Source: Schistosoma haematobium (Eukaryota > Platyhelminthes > Trematoda > Strigeidida > Schistosomatidae). Taken from it: 64,000 nt of DNA. The notes beneath the pieces were generated by a model. The model was not told where the DNA came from. It made no database searches and worked only from the letters and a program-made list of their open reading frames with translations. The stretch lies in contig NC_067199.1 of the NCBI RefSeq assembly GCF_000699445.3, positions 31,270,402 through 31,334,401 of the forward strand, written 5' to 3'. Positions 32,765 through 46,215 of the stretch are shown here, piece after piece (within the stretch, counting starts at the first letter, position 1; every line of letters begins with the position of its first letter). The position numbers and the translations under genes were made by a program.

Positions 32765-35140
32765 ATATATTACTAGTCTTCTTAATGAATATGCACAACC
32801 TAAATGCGTCAAAATATGTCTTTTGTCATTTCGAATGTCTAACTCTATTTTTTCTTCCTTTTCAGGTGTACAGTGGTCGTTTCAAATCGGGTCTAAATTA
32901 TTGTTTTAATTTTAAAAAAATATACTTATCATTGTGTCACTTCGTTTTTTTCTTATTTTCTCAGCCACAACTGCATTCACAGGTGTAGTGTTAACCATAA
33001 GGGTTCTACATCTAGGTTAATGAGTTACATCTATTTAAGCAATCCATTTGTTAATCATGCACATTTCAATAAACCCTAAAACAATGTACATAGTATAACA
33101 AGCATAGTTTCTGATATATTCAATGCGATCATGATACCTATTTTCTTGATGTGTTCTGACCGCTAGTAAGCAAGTATTTTACTTAAGCGGCTCACACTAC
33201 TGACTTATTCTAAGTAGCGTAAATTACTGAGTGAAATGTTTGGTTTTGAGTCAAACATATTTATGAGGGTTAATGGTATCACTCATTCGAAGTGTAAAGG
33301 ACAGTATGGCTCTCAAACTCTTTGTTTTGTGACTATAAGCTGGTTGCATCAGTTAATTAAATTAATAATCATAAGACTTGTTCACAAGAATGATTCTTCA
33401 CAAAGAGATGTGAGGTTACTTCAAGGTCCTATATTTTTGGACCTGTTAATTGCACATCTATAAGTTTAATCCCTACAACAGTTTGTCTGTTTCACTTATG
33501 CAGCGGTTTTTCCTCGGTAGATTGGTTTGTTCTTAGATTTCAGCAACTCAGAAGAATACAGAAGTCTGAACTTAAATATACTAAACATTACTATCAATAA
33601 AATTCCTTATATTACGATGTTGATTGGAATGGTCCGGAGTAGTAGGAAATCGTAATAGGATACTTGCAGATGGTGATTGTCAAACCGTCTCAGCATTTAT
33701 CGCAGTAGCTCAGGTAGCTGTGCTGTCATTTCCTCAACACCTAGACAGATCATTACACTTGAGGGTATTTAGACTCGTTAATTACTTCTTGATCTGATGT
33801 GTCTATATCAGTTGAAGTTGTCATATCCAATTAGCACAGAAAATGAGACTTCACCCAAATGTAAAGATAGAGTGGATGTACCTGCGCTATTGCGAAAGAA
33901 ATGCCGCTCAGAATTTTTAACCACGGTTCACGATTATTGCTCAGATCCTTAGTAGGTAGTCTGCACCGCCTAATGTGGTTCATTCCAATTCCATGGACTA
34001 ATACCATTTTTCGTTTTGTCCTCAGCTTTCAATGTACTCAAACCAAGTCTCGTGAGTGAATCAAATCAATTAGGCCATCATAATCTTACTGCCCATTATT
34101 TGTATTCCCTTTGCTTTTTTCGTGTCTAATTTTCCACTATTAACGAGAGCTGACAAGTGAATATTTTTTCGAATTTCAATTTTTCCCCTCAATGGGTCGT
34201 TATTCTTTAAATATACACATAGTCATCCTTTCGATTCTAATCTACACTTAATAATCCTATGTTTTTGTGGACCAGATATTTCTATTTTATACTATTTCTT
34301 ACACTATGCATCCATACCTTCATACAATTTCAACACCTATTTGATTGCTAGTAACAGTGGTTTACTAACATATAGATAATCCGAGCAAGCGAAAAGGTAG
34401 TCACTCATTTTAAGGAGTTTCAGTTCTTTTTTGTGTTCATTGTTTCTTACATCCTTTCATTATGCCTAATGATTAATTTAAAGGGAAGGATAAGTCAAAT
34501 TCTGACAGGTTTATTGCGCTTTATCTATTATCCCTTAATTTCGTTATTGTGAGTTATTATATTTTTCAGATCGTTTGTACATTTATTAAATTAATTAACA
34601 ACATCTTTTCTTAGTTTTGATATAAGTATTTCGAATAAATTGTCTTCCTGAAATTCACATGAGTCTGTTTACGAGTTAGTATGATTGTACCTTTAAAATA
34701 TGCAGATAATTTTGTATAATTCCATACAAATTTGGAGTAAAATGATTTATTGACCATGGTGGTGAAATAAGCATCTATATCTTCTTTTTTCACCACGACA
34801 TACTGTCAGTTAAGATATTGAGAATGTGAGAATTTATTAATTAAGAAGAAACAAAGAGTTAATAATGGTTTTCACTGTAACATAATATACCATTAAATCC
34901 CAATTTATTATTCTCTTCTTTCTTGTAGTTGGTCAAATACACATTCATGAATTCTGATGTATATTTTTCTTTGTAACTTGATCGTATCATAAGTCACTAT
35001 TCTATTCATGATCTTTAGATTCTTCGTAGTTTCACTAAACCAGTGTATTAATTCGTGTAAACATAGTCCCAAATGTGTCTGAGCTATTCGCTAATTGTAA
35101 AAGTATTAATCAGGTGTCAAGATGCCGTATGATATGACAC
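32765..35140. other. No gene recognised
   Basis: AT-rich sequence. The open frames at 32785-32988, 33236-33463 and 34611-34796 (minus) are hydrophobic or low-complexity and resemble no family. A GC-richer patch at 33650-34010 may be an old repeat. Confidence 0.4.
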
Positions 35141-35541
35141 TGTTATGACTTTATGTTGAGGTCGCTTTTTACCCTGTGCTAATTGTTGTGTCCTTGACTG
35201 AAGAGATTAGAGAACAGCGTATTTATCGATCGATTACAGTGACACGTAGACACGTACGGACGGCCTAGAGTCTCGATTGGTCCCACTTCCCTGTCTAGCC
35301 CAGTTAGTTGAGTCCAGAACACAAGTCACAACCTCTGAGATATGAATCATTATATTTCAAACATACTTTGTTTATATACCAATCAAGCACACCACATCGT
35401 ACCGTAAAATAGAAAACAACATTTTGTACAATATTCAACAAGTGAACAGATATCGACCAATAGAAAATGTCCATTTAAAGTGCAAGGACACCATTGGACT
35501 TAACATGATAATTATTGGTCTATTCCTCCGCATCCACAACA
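35141..35541. mobile_element. Solo LTR (401 bp) with target duplication
   Basis: The segment begins TGTTATGACT and ends CCACAACA, perfect TG...CA LTR ends. It is flanked by an identical 5-bp direct repeat GACAC (35136-35140 and 35542-35546). No internal element sequence lies on either side. This is the footprint of LTR-LTR recombination that removed a whole element. The terminal TGTTATxACT resembles the Gypsy LTR at 18542, but the interior is different, so it is another LTR family. Confidence 0.8.
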
Positions 35542-35546
35542 GACAC

Positions 35547-36990
35547 ACATCGTCCTTATTACTTGGCTATGGAAATCCATAGATTCTAGATAACTGGAAG
35601 TGTGAATGCATGTATTACGTGAGGTAATCATAAATACTGCGGAAGGCGAATATTAAGTTAAAACATCCCGACAAGTTGGAACCATATATTTTTGTGACGA
35701 GTGGCATTGATTCGTCAGTAGGAATATCGGATTAAAGTCTACAGAAGTTATTTGAAGAAATAATAAGTACAAAAAATCCAGAAATCTTAAAAGAAGGCAA
35801 ACGAACATCAATTGCAAGTGACAAACATTGGAATGCCTGTCAGGCTCAATACGATCACCGAAAGCCTGGTGCTAGACCAAGGATATATATATTAATACCT
35901 GGGATTAGGGTATCTTTGAGGGAATGTGTTGTAGTTTCTAGTTGGTCAAGTTTGCCTTATTATAAAATACTTAAGTCATGTGTGTCTATCATTTGGTTAT
36001 TGTTGCGGTGTTGTTTTGATACAATCTTTTCTCAACTGTATAGTGTATCATTACTTTTGATGTTAGTTATAATATCAAAAAGTATTTGGTCAACTTATTT
36101 TCGGGCGGGATATTGTCATTTAACCGAACACTTTTAGTCGGTTCACCACAGCCATGTATAAAAGGTTCGGAAACAGTATGATCGTTTTAAAAAATTCCAA
36201 ATGTGTATGTCATTTGTTCACAACATAATTATTATGGAGTGACTTATACACGTGTTCATCAAATGAATCATGAAAAAAATGAAATAACACTAGGTTTAAT
36301 CCCGAGTATGCTCCGTATGTTAAGTTCTTTTTAAACAGAAAGACTGTTAGTGAACTAGCGAGTATAGTACAATGTTGAGTAATTAAAAACAAGATTGTGG
36401 TTCATGTAGAATTTCAATAAAGCTTAATAATATCAGACATAAACATACAAGTGGGAATTCAAAAAATAGGCGATACCAATAGTATATATGTGGTGTGTAG
36501 ATTATTCCCAAAAGTACTCATTGTACGTATATCAATCGAAAACACAAATGGGACATTAGGAACATTAATAAAATCTAATCAAGTATAAAGTTCTACTTGT
36601 CTTCATAAATTCAACACGGATCAATTGGGTAGAATTTAGTCAACATTAAAACGGACCAGAGAAACATGATTTTTATTTGCAAATATCTCAGTCATAAAGG
36701 TCAGTAGTTGCTGAACCACTCAAAACCGACTTCTCAGACTATAAAGCTGAGTGACACATGATAGAGTCCAGCACGAAACAGGAATTTTTAACAGATTACA
36801 GATGCGCTTTTCTGAAGAGTATAATGCAAAATTTTGATTCAAGGTATCTTGTTTACTTTCTTCAATCACCTAACGAAGTAATTTTGTATTTTGACTACTT
36901 GTAATAGTTGTTCTATAGAGATCCATTATTTATACTGGTGCTTCTTAGAAATCAGTCCGTCCTGGCATATTGAAGTTATTTCCCCTTAAA
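35547..36990. other. No gene recognised
   Basis: AT-rich. The open frame at 35916-36137 has no family resemblance. I see no repeats with definable ends. Confidence 0.4.
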
Positions 36991-36999
36991 ACCCTTTCT

Positions 37000-37660
37000 C
37001 GCTTCTCTTCATATCAGTTTCTTCTTTTTTTTAGTGGATCTAAAATTAAGAACTTGTTCCTGGGAGCTATCTTGAATTCTCATAGCCCGATGGCATCTCG
37101 AACGAGGTCTGTATCAAACTTTAGTATTGCTGCCTGTCTTAGTATCCAATGCCTCAATTATTTTAGTTTTGGCTTAACCACCACCATTTGATGATAATCT
37201 GAAGCTGAATCATTTCCCCTCTTTGTTGTTACATTTTCAATGAACCTTATAAATTTTTCACTTATGCGGGTGTGATTAATCTGCTTTTCTACGATGTGGT
37301 TCAGTGAAACCCATGCAGCTTTGTGTATACGTTTGTTTGTGAAAATCCTTCTACCTACGATCATGTTCAAATCATATAGATTTGCAAGTTACTCAACGCC
37401 ATCGTTCCTTTCTCCAAGTCCATGAATTCGTACTCAGTGTTGTCCATCTCAGTCTTGGCATTCAGGTCACTCATCAAGATGATCAGGTCTTTTTATGGAA
37501 TTTCCTCTAGGATTCACTTCTGTATCTCACAAACGTGGCCTTCATTATCTTAATGGCTGTCATTGATAAGTGCGTAGTACTGGATGACATTCACTGCTAT
37601 CCCTTCATTCCATTGTTATGAGGGATGCTTGGTGAAATCGCCTTGTATAGACATTCAATC
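37000..37660 (-). pseudogene. RTE-like LINE endonuclease fragment
   Basis: On the minus strand, degenerate apurinic-endonuclease motifs appear in order. IQYYALINDSH is followed by KDLIILMSDLNAKTEMDN, matching the GDLNAKVG metal-site region. Next comes MIVGRRIFTNKRIHKAAWVS. The terminal SDYHQMVV corresponds to the catalytic SDHHLV motif. At least two stops and a shift interrupt it. RT is not found downstream, so this is an isolated fragment of the same LINE family as 18290-24350. Confidence 0.65.
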
Positions 37661-37789
37661 TCTCTACCTTTATTGTTGCATTTGTTGGGAGATCAGCCTT
37701 GTGGCTTCAGATGATTCTGAGCTTTCACTAAGATGGGGTAATGACTCGTCTATATAGAGACCCTTCAACTGGAAAAAATCAAAGTACTG

Positions 37790-38988
37790 GATCGGGAGAA
37801 CTGTAAGTATTTCACAGAATTCCAATAAACAGGACGCTTAGATCAATTAGCAATCAACAGGCCCATTGACAGTCAGTCAGAAGGTTAAAATTAACCGAAA
37901 AAGACAACCAACATGAATATGATAAAAAAACGGTAAGCATACAGTAACAAAATCTCAACTAAGGACTTCAGAACGATATGATATAACTTTTTTTGCATTG
38001 ACTGAAATGCTTACTTTTACCTAAAGAAGACACTGAGAATATTGTTAAAAAAAATAATGAAAATTCTACTATTGAACCATCTAGCACAGTGGACACAACA
38101 CCACTAAGAAACGGACTAATATTAGCTAAACGATTAATAGAAATCAAGCCTTACTGGACAACTGGTTTTTATTAGTTTGAGATTATTGAGTAATTGGAAT
38201 GTATATAATATATGAGATAAAAACTCTTACTTAACCTGTCAGTTTTACAGCTATCCTGTAGCCTATCGTTCAATAATTACAAATAGTTCATTCAAACAAT
38301 GAATATCTCCAATGAACACTTTCGGTCTATATCAAAACTGATAAACATTATGGGCAGTTTTATCTTGTTAAAATGTTTGGCTGACACTAATAATAAATTC
38401 ATAATAGTAATAAATTTGATATAAACTTGAAGAAAGATTGAAGTTTGTTTTGTTTATTAAGAAAACTATGTTCTTTAATTTAGACATTAAAAAAAAGAAA
38501 ACTCAAACAAAATGAACAGACTCACGCAATCAGTGTGATAGAAAAGAATTTAATAGGGAAATAAATTGAATTTCGTGTTTAAGAAGCGGACGGAAGAAAA
38601 TTAACCAGATCATAGCAACAAGTACAATTACAAACAAACTTTTGATCATATTATCAATATATCAAAACAAATTTAAAAAAAAAAACAGAGTTAGTATTGG
38701 CAATAAAGAAATCTATTACTAGATTAGGATTTTTGTAGTGAGTGATGAAATAGATTTACATTCTCTTCTTTTTCATTTTGTTCAGCTAATTGAGTTGATC
38801 GGAAATAACTAGGTGGACTAGTTGATAAAAAGTTTTTATCATATATATATATAATTAAAGATTGATTAATTAAAAATAAAGCATTTTAATTAGCATAAGA
38901 TGCACAGCTTCAAACAAAAAAAGAATATTTTCATCTTGTACTGTAGTTACCTCTTTGGATTTATTACAAGTTTCATGTCATATACACT
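37790..38988. other. No gene recognised
   Basis: Strongly AT-rich DNA with short poly(A) and (AT)n tracts, for example near 38840-38855. A minus-strand AATAAA lies at 38960-38965, just past the candidate exon at 38989-39111. Confidence 0.4.
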
Positions 38989-39111
38989 TTATGATAATAG
39001 AAACCTAACATAAAGAAATTTTGATGGAGTTTTGTTCTCTGAGCTGGATGGTTTGGTCGTGGAGCTTTCATCGTTGTTCTGAACGAAATCATCAGCACTA
39101 GCTTCAGACTT
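38989..39111 (-). CDS. Candidate terminal exon, acidic/Ser-rich tail
   Basis: On the minus strand a good acceptor (taatttctttatag) is followed by an open frame of 40 codons beginning KSEASADDFVQNNDESS. It then has TTKPSSSENKTPSK and ends at TAA (38989-38991). AATAAA lies about 25 bases further on. The composition is far less AT-rich than the surroundings and reads like a disordered cytoplasmic tail. A second frame is also open across the segment. The exon starts in phase 0 in the favoured frame, whereas the candidate exon at 57471-57665 ends in phase 1. A direct join would need another exon between them. The host gene is unknown; it could be the same minus-strand gene as the Ig exon. Confidence 0.35.
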   Translation of the reverse strand, partial: KSEASADDFVQNNDESSTTKPSSSENKTPSKFLYVRFLLS

Positions 39112-41026
39112 CTATAAAGAAATTAAAAAGTGACAATTTGAAGTAGACGTTTTTATTCAATGTCCCATTTTTGACATACTTTCTCATATACATTTAGACC
39201 ATATAAACACCTAGTTAAATTTACAAATATATCGTAACTGATTTGACGGACTGATACATGTTGTTATGTGAACTTATCTGATTTTGCAAGTGTGAGTGTT
39301 ATCTTATTTGGTTTATTGTGTGTAATCAAATATGATTAATCCTGATTTTTTTATTTTTCTGTATTTTTTTATAAATGCTTGTCTATCTCCGATTACTTGT
39401 ATTGTAGTGAACGAGTACACAAGTGGAGACAAACAAAATTACAGGATCTCTTGGCAAAATCCGAGAACCATACAGTAAATACTTCATTTGCAAAATGTCA
39501 ATCAATTGTCTCAAACTTCATTGTTCTTTCATTTTCATACCAATCATTCTCTGTTCTCGATATCTCCTCTTCGATCTTCTTAATCTCCTGCCGCTAGATA
39601 TTTCACCTTCGATCGATGATACATACTACTTATATCTGTCGACATCAGTAGCACACACCACATTATTACTCATTGTTCATTTCCATTTGAACTTAACTAA
39701 GGGTTTTCTGACGAAGTACCAGGATAATAATAATTTTGATAATAATAAAAAAGCGATAAATTTTTACAGAATGCATAGATTTTAATATTTAAAAAATACT
39801 TCGAATAAGTTATCATTAGTGCAGTTGTAAATCATCAAATGTTGCCAATATTTTGTAAAATTGACTACTTTGTAGTATATTCATAAGTTTATTCTAAGTA
39901 ATAAATAATTTCATCTAGTGCTTGACATTCTGATTAAAATGTAACATGAATTCAATAGAATAATATTAAAGTATTTTATCGAATGATTTATGAGTAATAT
40001 ATGTATGATCTAAGAAAAATAGCATGAGCAAGATTAAACTTACATAAATCACCGAGAAAAAAAATGTTTTTTCTTCTTCTGATTGATATAAAAAGAAGGA
40101 ATCAGACAAATAAATTGCTTCTAGCAAGTCGGCATGTATAGTTCCAATGATATGATATATATGTATGATATATATTTATATAGGTGTCCAGCCCCGGAGC
40201 TTCATTTTAGAAATAAATCTGCCAATTTAATTAACTAGAAATCTCATTTGAATGAAAATTATTGCTGAATATTTCGGGACTAGCTTTCATGTTAATAAGA
40301 ATTCAAGATCTATAGGTCTTTATAAGCTTTAAATAAAACTTAAAATTTACTGAAGATCCAACTATAAATCGACAACCATTGAACTGAGCTATATTACTGA
40401 AAATTTATAGATACTTAAAATCAGGAATTTTTATGCGACTTTTAATCTATCGCTTGAGTATAAAATCTTGAATCATTTGACAAGAAATGTAGAAGTTATT
40501 TGGAAAACTGAAATGAAATGAAGTCTATACATCAAAGTATTTTGACGAGACTGTAATTTTGGACGACCTTTGAGCAGCCCTAGACTGAACTTAAGGGTAT
40601 CCACTTTATAACCAGGACCAAAAAAGGATTAGAAACCTGTGTGAGGAATTAGAATTATGATTTACAGTTGATGATTAAGGTTAGAAACTATATTTCGGGT
40701 TTTCATCACGAACTGATATCAGCTATAATGCCGAAACTCCATTTATCCGAATGGATGAGTGGATTTCACGCCAAAATCCGAGACCTGTGATCTTATACGT
40801 GATTGGTTCGTCCAAAAATTATAGTCTCTCCGGTATTTCTATTTGAAATTAAGTGTTCTAAATATTCCTATCAGCTTTCCAGAAATCTACTTAGCCAGTA
40901 CGTTATAAAATTATATTTGGTACAAAAAGCTTATGTTGGCTATTAGTGAATAAGAATATCAAAGAATTATAAGCTTTAGATTAGTTTATGAGATTTTATA
41001 TGAACATAATTTCTTCTTTCTTCAAG
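39112..41026. other. No gene recognised
   Basis: AT-rich. The open frames at 39379-39785 look like chance reading of low-complexity DNA. Confidence 0.35.
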
Positions 41027-41103
41027 ACTACCAAACAGTATGCCACCACTACCTAGAATATTTGTTACATGTGGTGATTATGATACTATTGAGCCACTTA
41101 GGC
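41027..41103 (+). CDS. Candidate 77-bp internal exon, unknown gene
   Basis: A strong pyrimidine tract and acceptor (ttcttctttcttcaag) precede 77 bases with one well-behaved frame, LPNSMPPLPRIFVTCGDYDT followed by IEPLR. A near-consensus donor C/gtaagat follows. The exon would enter in phase 2 and leave in phase 1. I do not recognise the protein. No neighbouring exon can be linked with confidence, so it could be a chance alignment of splice signals. Confidence 0.35.
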
Positions 41104-41879
41104 GTAAGATGTTTTATTTAATTCAATAGGATGTAATTATCATACATTGTAGTCAGTAAATTATTATCCCTTTCACAAAATAGCAGATTTCGTAAACTGT
41201 GAACTGCGGCTGTAAACATGAAAACTCCACTTTCTATGTAATCACCAGTGCATAGTTTTCTTTATTTAAAGCTAATTGTGTTATTCGTGAACTGACATTA
41301 ACTGAAGGTTCTTAGACTAAAATGAAGCAACGGTTTATTTTTTCCTATTTTTTCAGTGATATTTCATCTACTATCATTAGGAGATGAAAGAAAATTTAGA
41401 TTACAAAACTCTCTCAACTAAGCAATCCATTTTTACTTAGTTGCTTTTGAAGCAATTTCTTTAAGTAATACAATTAATTGCCAATTCTTTCATATATTAT
41501 ATAAATATATATTTTTTCAATTTCTCTGAAACAAACTATTCCATACGATTCAATTATTTTTGAAATTCAAAACTCAAGTTAGCTCATTCTCATTAGTTAT
41601 CTTTTCACAGGAAATAAAATTTCACCTTTTACTTTATCATAAGTTTTAATCTTTAGAAAATTACATTTTTATATATTTTTCACTTAACCTAGTTAGGAAT
41701 TAAGAAAGAAATTAGTATAAGGTATTAATATTATTTAAAATAACTAACTGGGTAAGGTTGTTATTATATTTGTGGTATGATTTCAAATTATTCAATTTAA
41801 TAATTTCAAAAAAAAATGATCCAGTGTTGGAAAACGGATATGTATTTCTTAAGAAAGGAGCACTGACTTCAAGGTGTTG

Positions 41880-42540
41880 GAAGGTTATGGGCCTCAAGAA
41901 GAATCATCATAAGGAGCTGATCTCTATCGAAACATTGGACAGAATTCAATAAAGGAAGAACAGGAAGACAGCAGTTAACAATAGCCAAAATAGCAGTCAA
42001 AGTTAAGGCACAGGCAGAATGCACAGAAGCAGACAATAGAGTGAAGTGGAGCATTAGAACTGACAAGCAGAAATACGCGGCAGACCTAGCAACGACAGCA
42101 GAAAAATCCGCAGGAAAAGAAATACGAGACAGTTACATTATACGTTGAAGAAACTAGCAGGTAAATATGCAAACCAAAGCGACTAGTCAATGACAAAGTA
42201 AGCAAGACAATCGTTGAGATTCAAGAACAGTGGAACAAGTCAGAAGAGCTCTTTGAAAAACTATTGAATAGACCAACTGAATTTAACCCGCCGGACATCG
42301 AAGCAGTACACACAAACTTTCCTATAGATGTCACTCCACCAACAATCGAAGAAATCAAGATGGCCATCAGAAAAGTGGAAAGCGGGAAGCAAGCAGAATC
42401 AGACAACATACCATGCATTTTAAATGAGGATCGGAATCAGACAAGGCTGCTTGCTCTGGCTCTTTCTCCTTCTTCTGGTGGTTGACTGGATTATGAAGAC
42501 CTTCACATCTGAAGGGAATCATGGAATATAATAGACAGCT
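41880..42540 (+). pseudogene. RTE-like LINE fragment with internal deletion
   Basis: Pieces of the LINE linker occur in order: RKNRKTAVNNS, TLKKLAGKYANQ, then IDVTPPTIEEIKMAIRKVES and SDNIP. The sequence then jumps to GIRQGCLLLLFLLLLVVDWI, deep in the RT. The whole finger/palm entry and the NYRG region are deleted. The same family as 18290-24350 is indicated by the KTFTSEGNHGI ending. Confidence 0.65.
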
Positions 42541-42559
42541 CGTATGCAACGAGACGATT

Positions 42560-45500
42560 TGAACTTTGCAGTCGAGTAAATTCTAATTAAAGATACTTCC
42601 GAAAGACCTGTATCAATTCAGTAGAATAAAAACGTTAATTTATAAGCTTTAAATTAGTTAAAATATATGAATTTTCTTTATAAACTGATAATAATTTTAA
42701 ATGAAGTACATTCGATTTTCCCAGTTTCCATACTAAATAATTCTATTTTTAAAAAATCACTCATTCAAACTTATGATGAATTTATTAAAGAACAGTATAT
42801 CTTTGTGTATTTACGTTTTAGCCATTAGGTACTTTATGAAATATTTTGTTGAAATTCATTCAAACTGTTAATTATAAACCATTTTCATATTGTAGTTACA
42901 TTAATTCTTGTCGAATTATTTCTTATAAACCCTGATTATGGATTGCTATGTAAATCTTTGATAAAAAGAAAAATATAATCTTAGTTTCAGACAAAGGGAA
43001 GGAAGATTTAATAAGGTTAAGATGAAAACGAAATTATATTAAGCAAAATATTTATATGATATACATAATTATTTGCAATGGTATGATATTGTTATATACC
43101 GTGGAACGTATAGTCACTATCAAGGACTATGGAAAAAATATAGTAGGTTTGTTAAATCTAAAAAAAATTATTTGAATTATGCTAAGGATAAATACAAATA
43201 GTGTTTGTATACAAGTTATATTCAAAAATATTACAACATTTGATTAGGCAACATTGAATATTAAAAATGTTGAATATTCTATCTCCAGTTGATTGAGTGA
43301 GGTGGTAAATTTAAGATGTCAAAAATTTTGAACAGAAATACATGAAACTTGTTTAACATTAATGTATATCTAAAAGACAAGCTTGACAATCTAAACATTT
43401 ATTGACATCATTTCAGTGAGTAAGTAAATAATATACTTTTACTCCCCTCCTGAGTGTAATGCTATGCGATAGGAACATAAATAATCATTATACCGTATTT
43501 GTTTAAATATTTGTTTTATAAAATCACTAATGTAGTTAAGAAGGAAGTTGGGAAATGTCTGTCTACAAAAATTATTAAATTATATTACAGAGAAACTGGA
43601 ATACTAATAATAATTGCTACATAATATAATATTTTTCAAAAAAAGTTTACTCTAAAAGCAACTTATACCAGTGACTGATATCAATTGAAAAACGGTCAAA
43701 AGAAATCCAGAAAGTAATGGTTAGTTGTTTAGTTATAATTTAAGACTTCTTAGTAGTGATGACATTCAGTTTCAACAGGGATCATGCTTAAAATTTTAAG
43801 GTCATCAGGTAAATCGTTTATTTCTGTTTACCTATTAAGTTTTTATTCTTTAAAAGTACACTGTTACGCAGGTGAAGAATATACTTTTTCAAATAAATTC
43901 TTCCCATGTCCTACAGTTACTAATTCAAATTAACAATCACACGAAATAACTAAGTCTAAGATCAACACGTTTCTAAAAAAAATTATTAACAAAACAAGTT
44001 TATTAACAATTGTCAGTACTTAAATAACTTGTGTATAATAATTCATTGAATCGGATTATAGGTCAAATAAAAAATCCAGATTAATAACCAGAACAAACAT
44101 ATAAAACATTGTGTGAGAAGAATATCAATGTTAAAATATATTATCCATGTCCGATGTTTGATCTTAGTTAAGTTGATGTATAAAGTGATATGTATTATGT
44201 TGATGATAATAAAACCAGGATGACCTTTAGAAAGTTATTAAAATAATTCATAAAGAAAGTAAATCACATAACATTGTCTTATATATAAATAGGTTTGATA
44301 TCAGTTAAATTTAGAAGCTCCCAGTTGTTTTACAAGGAAAATTCCGTCTTGTATTCCAGAGAGGCAACGTCGAATAGTATCATCTAGCACGCAACCTAAA
44401 CCTAGGACTCACCGTTGATTATCTCTAGTAATCTGACATTATATGTTTATTGTATAACAAATTTAATTAGAAATTCGATATTGGAAATCAGTTATATTAG
44501 GATATTTTTTATTATTTATTTTATTCAGTAATTATCATACATAGTCAACGTTTTTGTTGAAGGTTATATAATTAACCGTATGTATTTACCTTCCAAGTGT
44601 TACTGAGATCATATGACCAAAATTTAATTATTACTATAGGGGCTTGGGGAGATTACTAAATTTTACAGTTTCTATCACAGACCTATCTTAGGTAAATAAC
44701 CACTGAATACCAGGAAGCATTGGTTGGTTGTTGCAGATTAGTACGAAACATCTATAGAGGATCAAACATAGGAGACTCAGGTTTTACAAAATGCCCCTAG
44801 TTTTTACATTATGGAAGAGACACTGAACAGTTTACATATCTTAAATTAATATGTATGTCTTTAGAGTTTCATATTAGGATGAGAAAACTATGCAATGCTC
44901 CCACGTTTTCAACGGTTGTTTAAGTAAAATCAGTCAACGGTTCAAACTAAAGTTTATTGGTTATACCATTTTACGTAGAAATCAGTTGGAGTCAGATGAA
45001 AAGTGGTAGTTATTTTATACATAAAAAGCTAACTTGTCAGAATTTCTTTTTGTATACTAAAAAGCACATGGAATTTGGCTAATTAGTATTTTTGAATGAT
45101 GAATTATTCAGTAAATTATTGATAAAGTCTAGTAAAATACTGGACGAGTAATGGAGACTGTAAATATATGCATTAACGTTTGTCTAATTATAGAAGCTGT
45201 TAAATGTTTATGAAGATATTCCCTTTAACTAATTGAAATGAATAAAATAAATATATTTCTGGGACAAACTGGTATCAGTTGGAGAAACTTTGAAAATCAG
45301 GAACCAATGAACTCCTCAGAAATGTTTATACACAGGTTTTACAGAGCCAGATCTAGTTACTTTAGGAATGATTCAATTAGTCAGCATTCAATAGCCAACT
45401 ATTATTTTCGGATTTGATAAAATCAGCAATATGGAACGATAGTCGTCGAGAGATTAAGTTATTCCCCGTAGGCTACTGTTCTCCACTTTAAATTAGAAAA

Positions 45501-45790
45501 GTTCGTCTGCAATTCAACTATTGCATAAAATCTCCGTTATAATTGAGCAAATAAAATTAATAGTACCTTAACTATTGAAGAACAATTTAAGTTATACAGA
45601 AACCAGATAACGAAAGTTATCGTTAAAAATTTTTTCCTAATTTGTAAGGAACGAAATTTTGTATCGTCTTATAAAAACAATAAACTTCAAACAATAAAGC
45701 ATCTAGATTGAGTTAATTAAGGTGATTAATAGTTGTAGACTTTGATAAATTTGAAAGAACTCAATAATTATAAATTTCCAGGCATTCTCA
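42560..45790. other. No gene recognised
   Basis: Very AT-rich. Patches near 44320-44420 and 44680-44830 are less AT-rich and may be remnants of dispersed repeats, but I cannot assign them. Confidence 0.4.
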
Positions 45791-45794
45791 ACAA

Positions 45795-46215
45795 TTCAAC
45801 TGACTAATGATCTCAACCATTGAAATTACTATAATATTCACAAAAAACCTTCCGATATTAATCAACATATGCTCACTAGTGACTGGCTTCAAGAGGTATA
45901 TCCTGAATTCTAGTGAAAAGCAGTGACCAATGGAGTTCAACCAGGTCTGTTGTGAGATATCAACTCACTGAAGACAATGGTGGATGTGTCGCTCAATTTC
46001 GTGGATTAATTGAAGCTTGACATTAACACCGTTGGATGCCGGCCAGCTCAATGGTCTGGCAGTTAAGTGCTCGAGCGCGAGACTGATAGGTTCTGGGTTC
46101 GAATCACGCGAGGCGGGATCGTGGATGCGCACTGCTGAGAACGAAACTACCGTCCACTGGTGGTGTGGCTTCAATGGACTCATGGTCTCAACCATTGAAA
46201 TATTTTTCATTTTTT
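45795..46215 (+). repeat. tRNA-headed SINE/satellite with broken hammerhead
   Basis: The unit opens with CTCAACCATTGAAATTACTA, then a spacer (GACTGGCTTCAAGAGGTATA and TCAATTTCGTGGATTAATTG). A tRNA-like head follows, with A-box-like CAGCTCAATGG and B box GGGTTCGAATC (46095-46105). A hammerhead remnant at 46124-46160 has lost stem II and part of the core. The copy ends by repeating the opening phrase at 46189, about 376 bp downstream. That is the seam expected of a tandem or circular-template repeat. Confidence 0.75.

Noticed and set aside
35916..36137. 73-codon hydrophobic plus-strand frame
   Set aside because: T-rich DNA produces Leu/Phe/Ile/Ser-rich frames by chance; no start context or partner exons.
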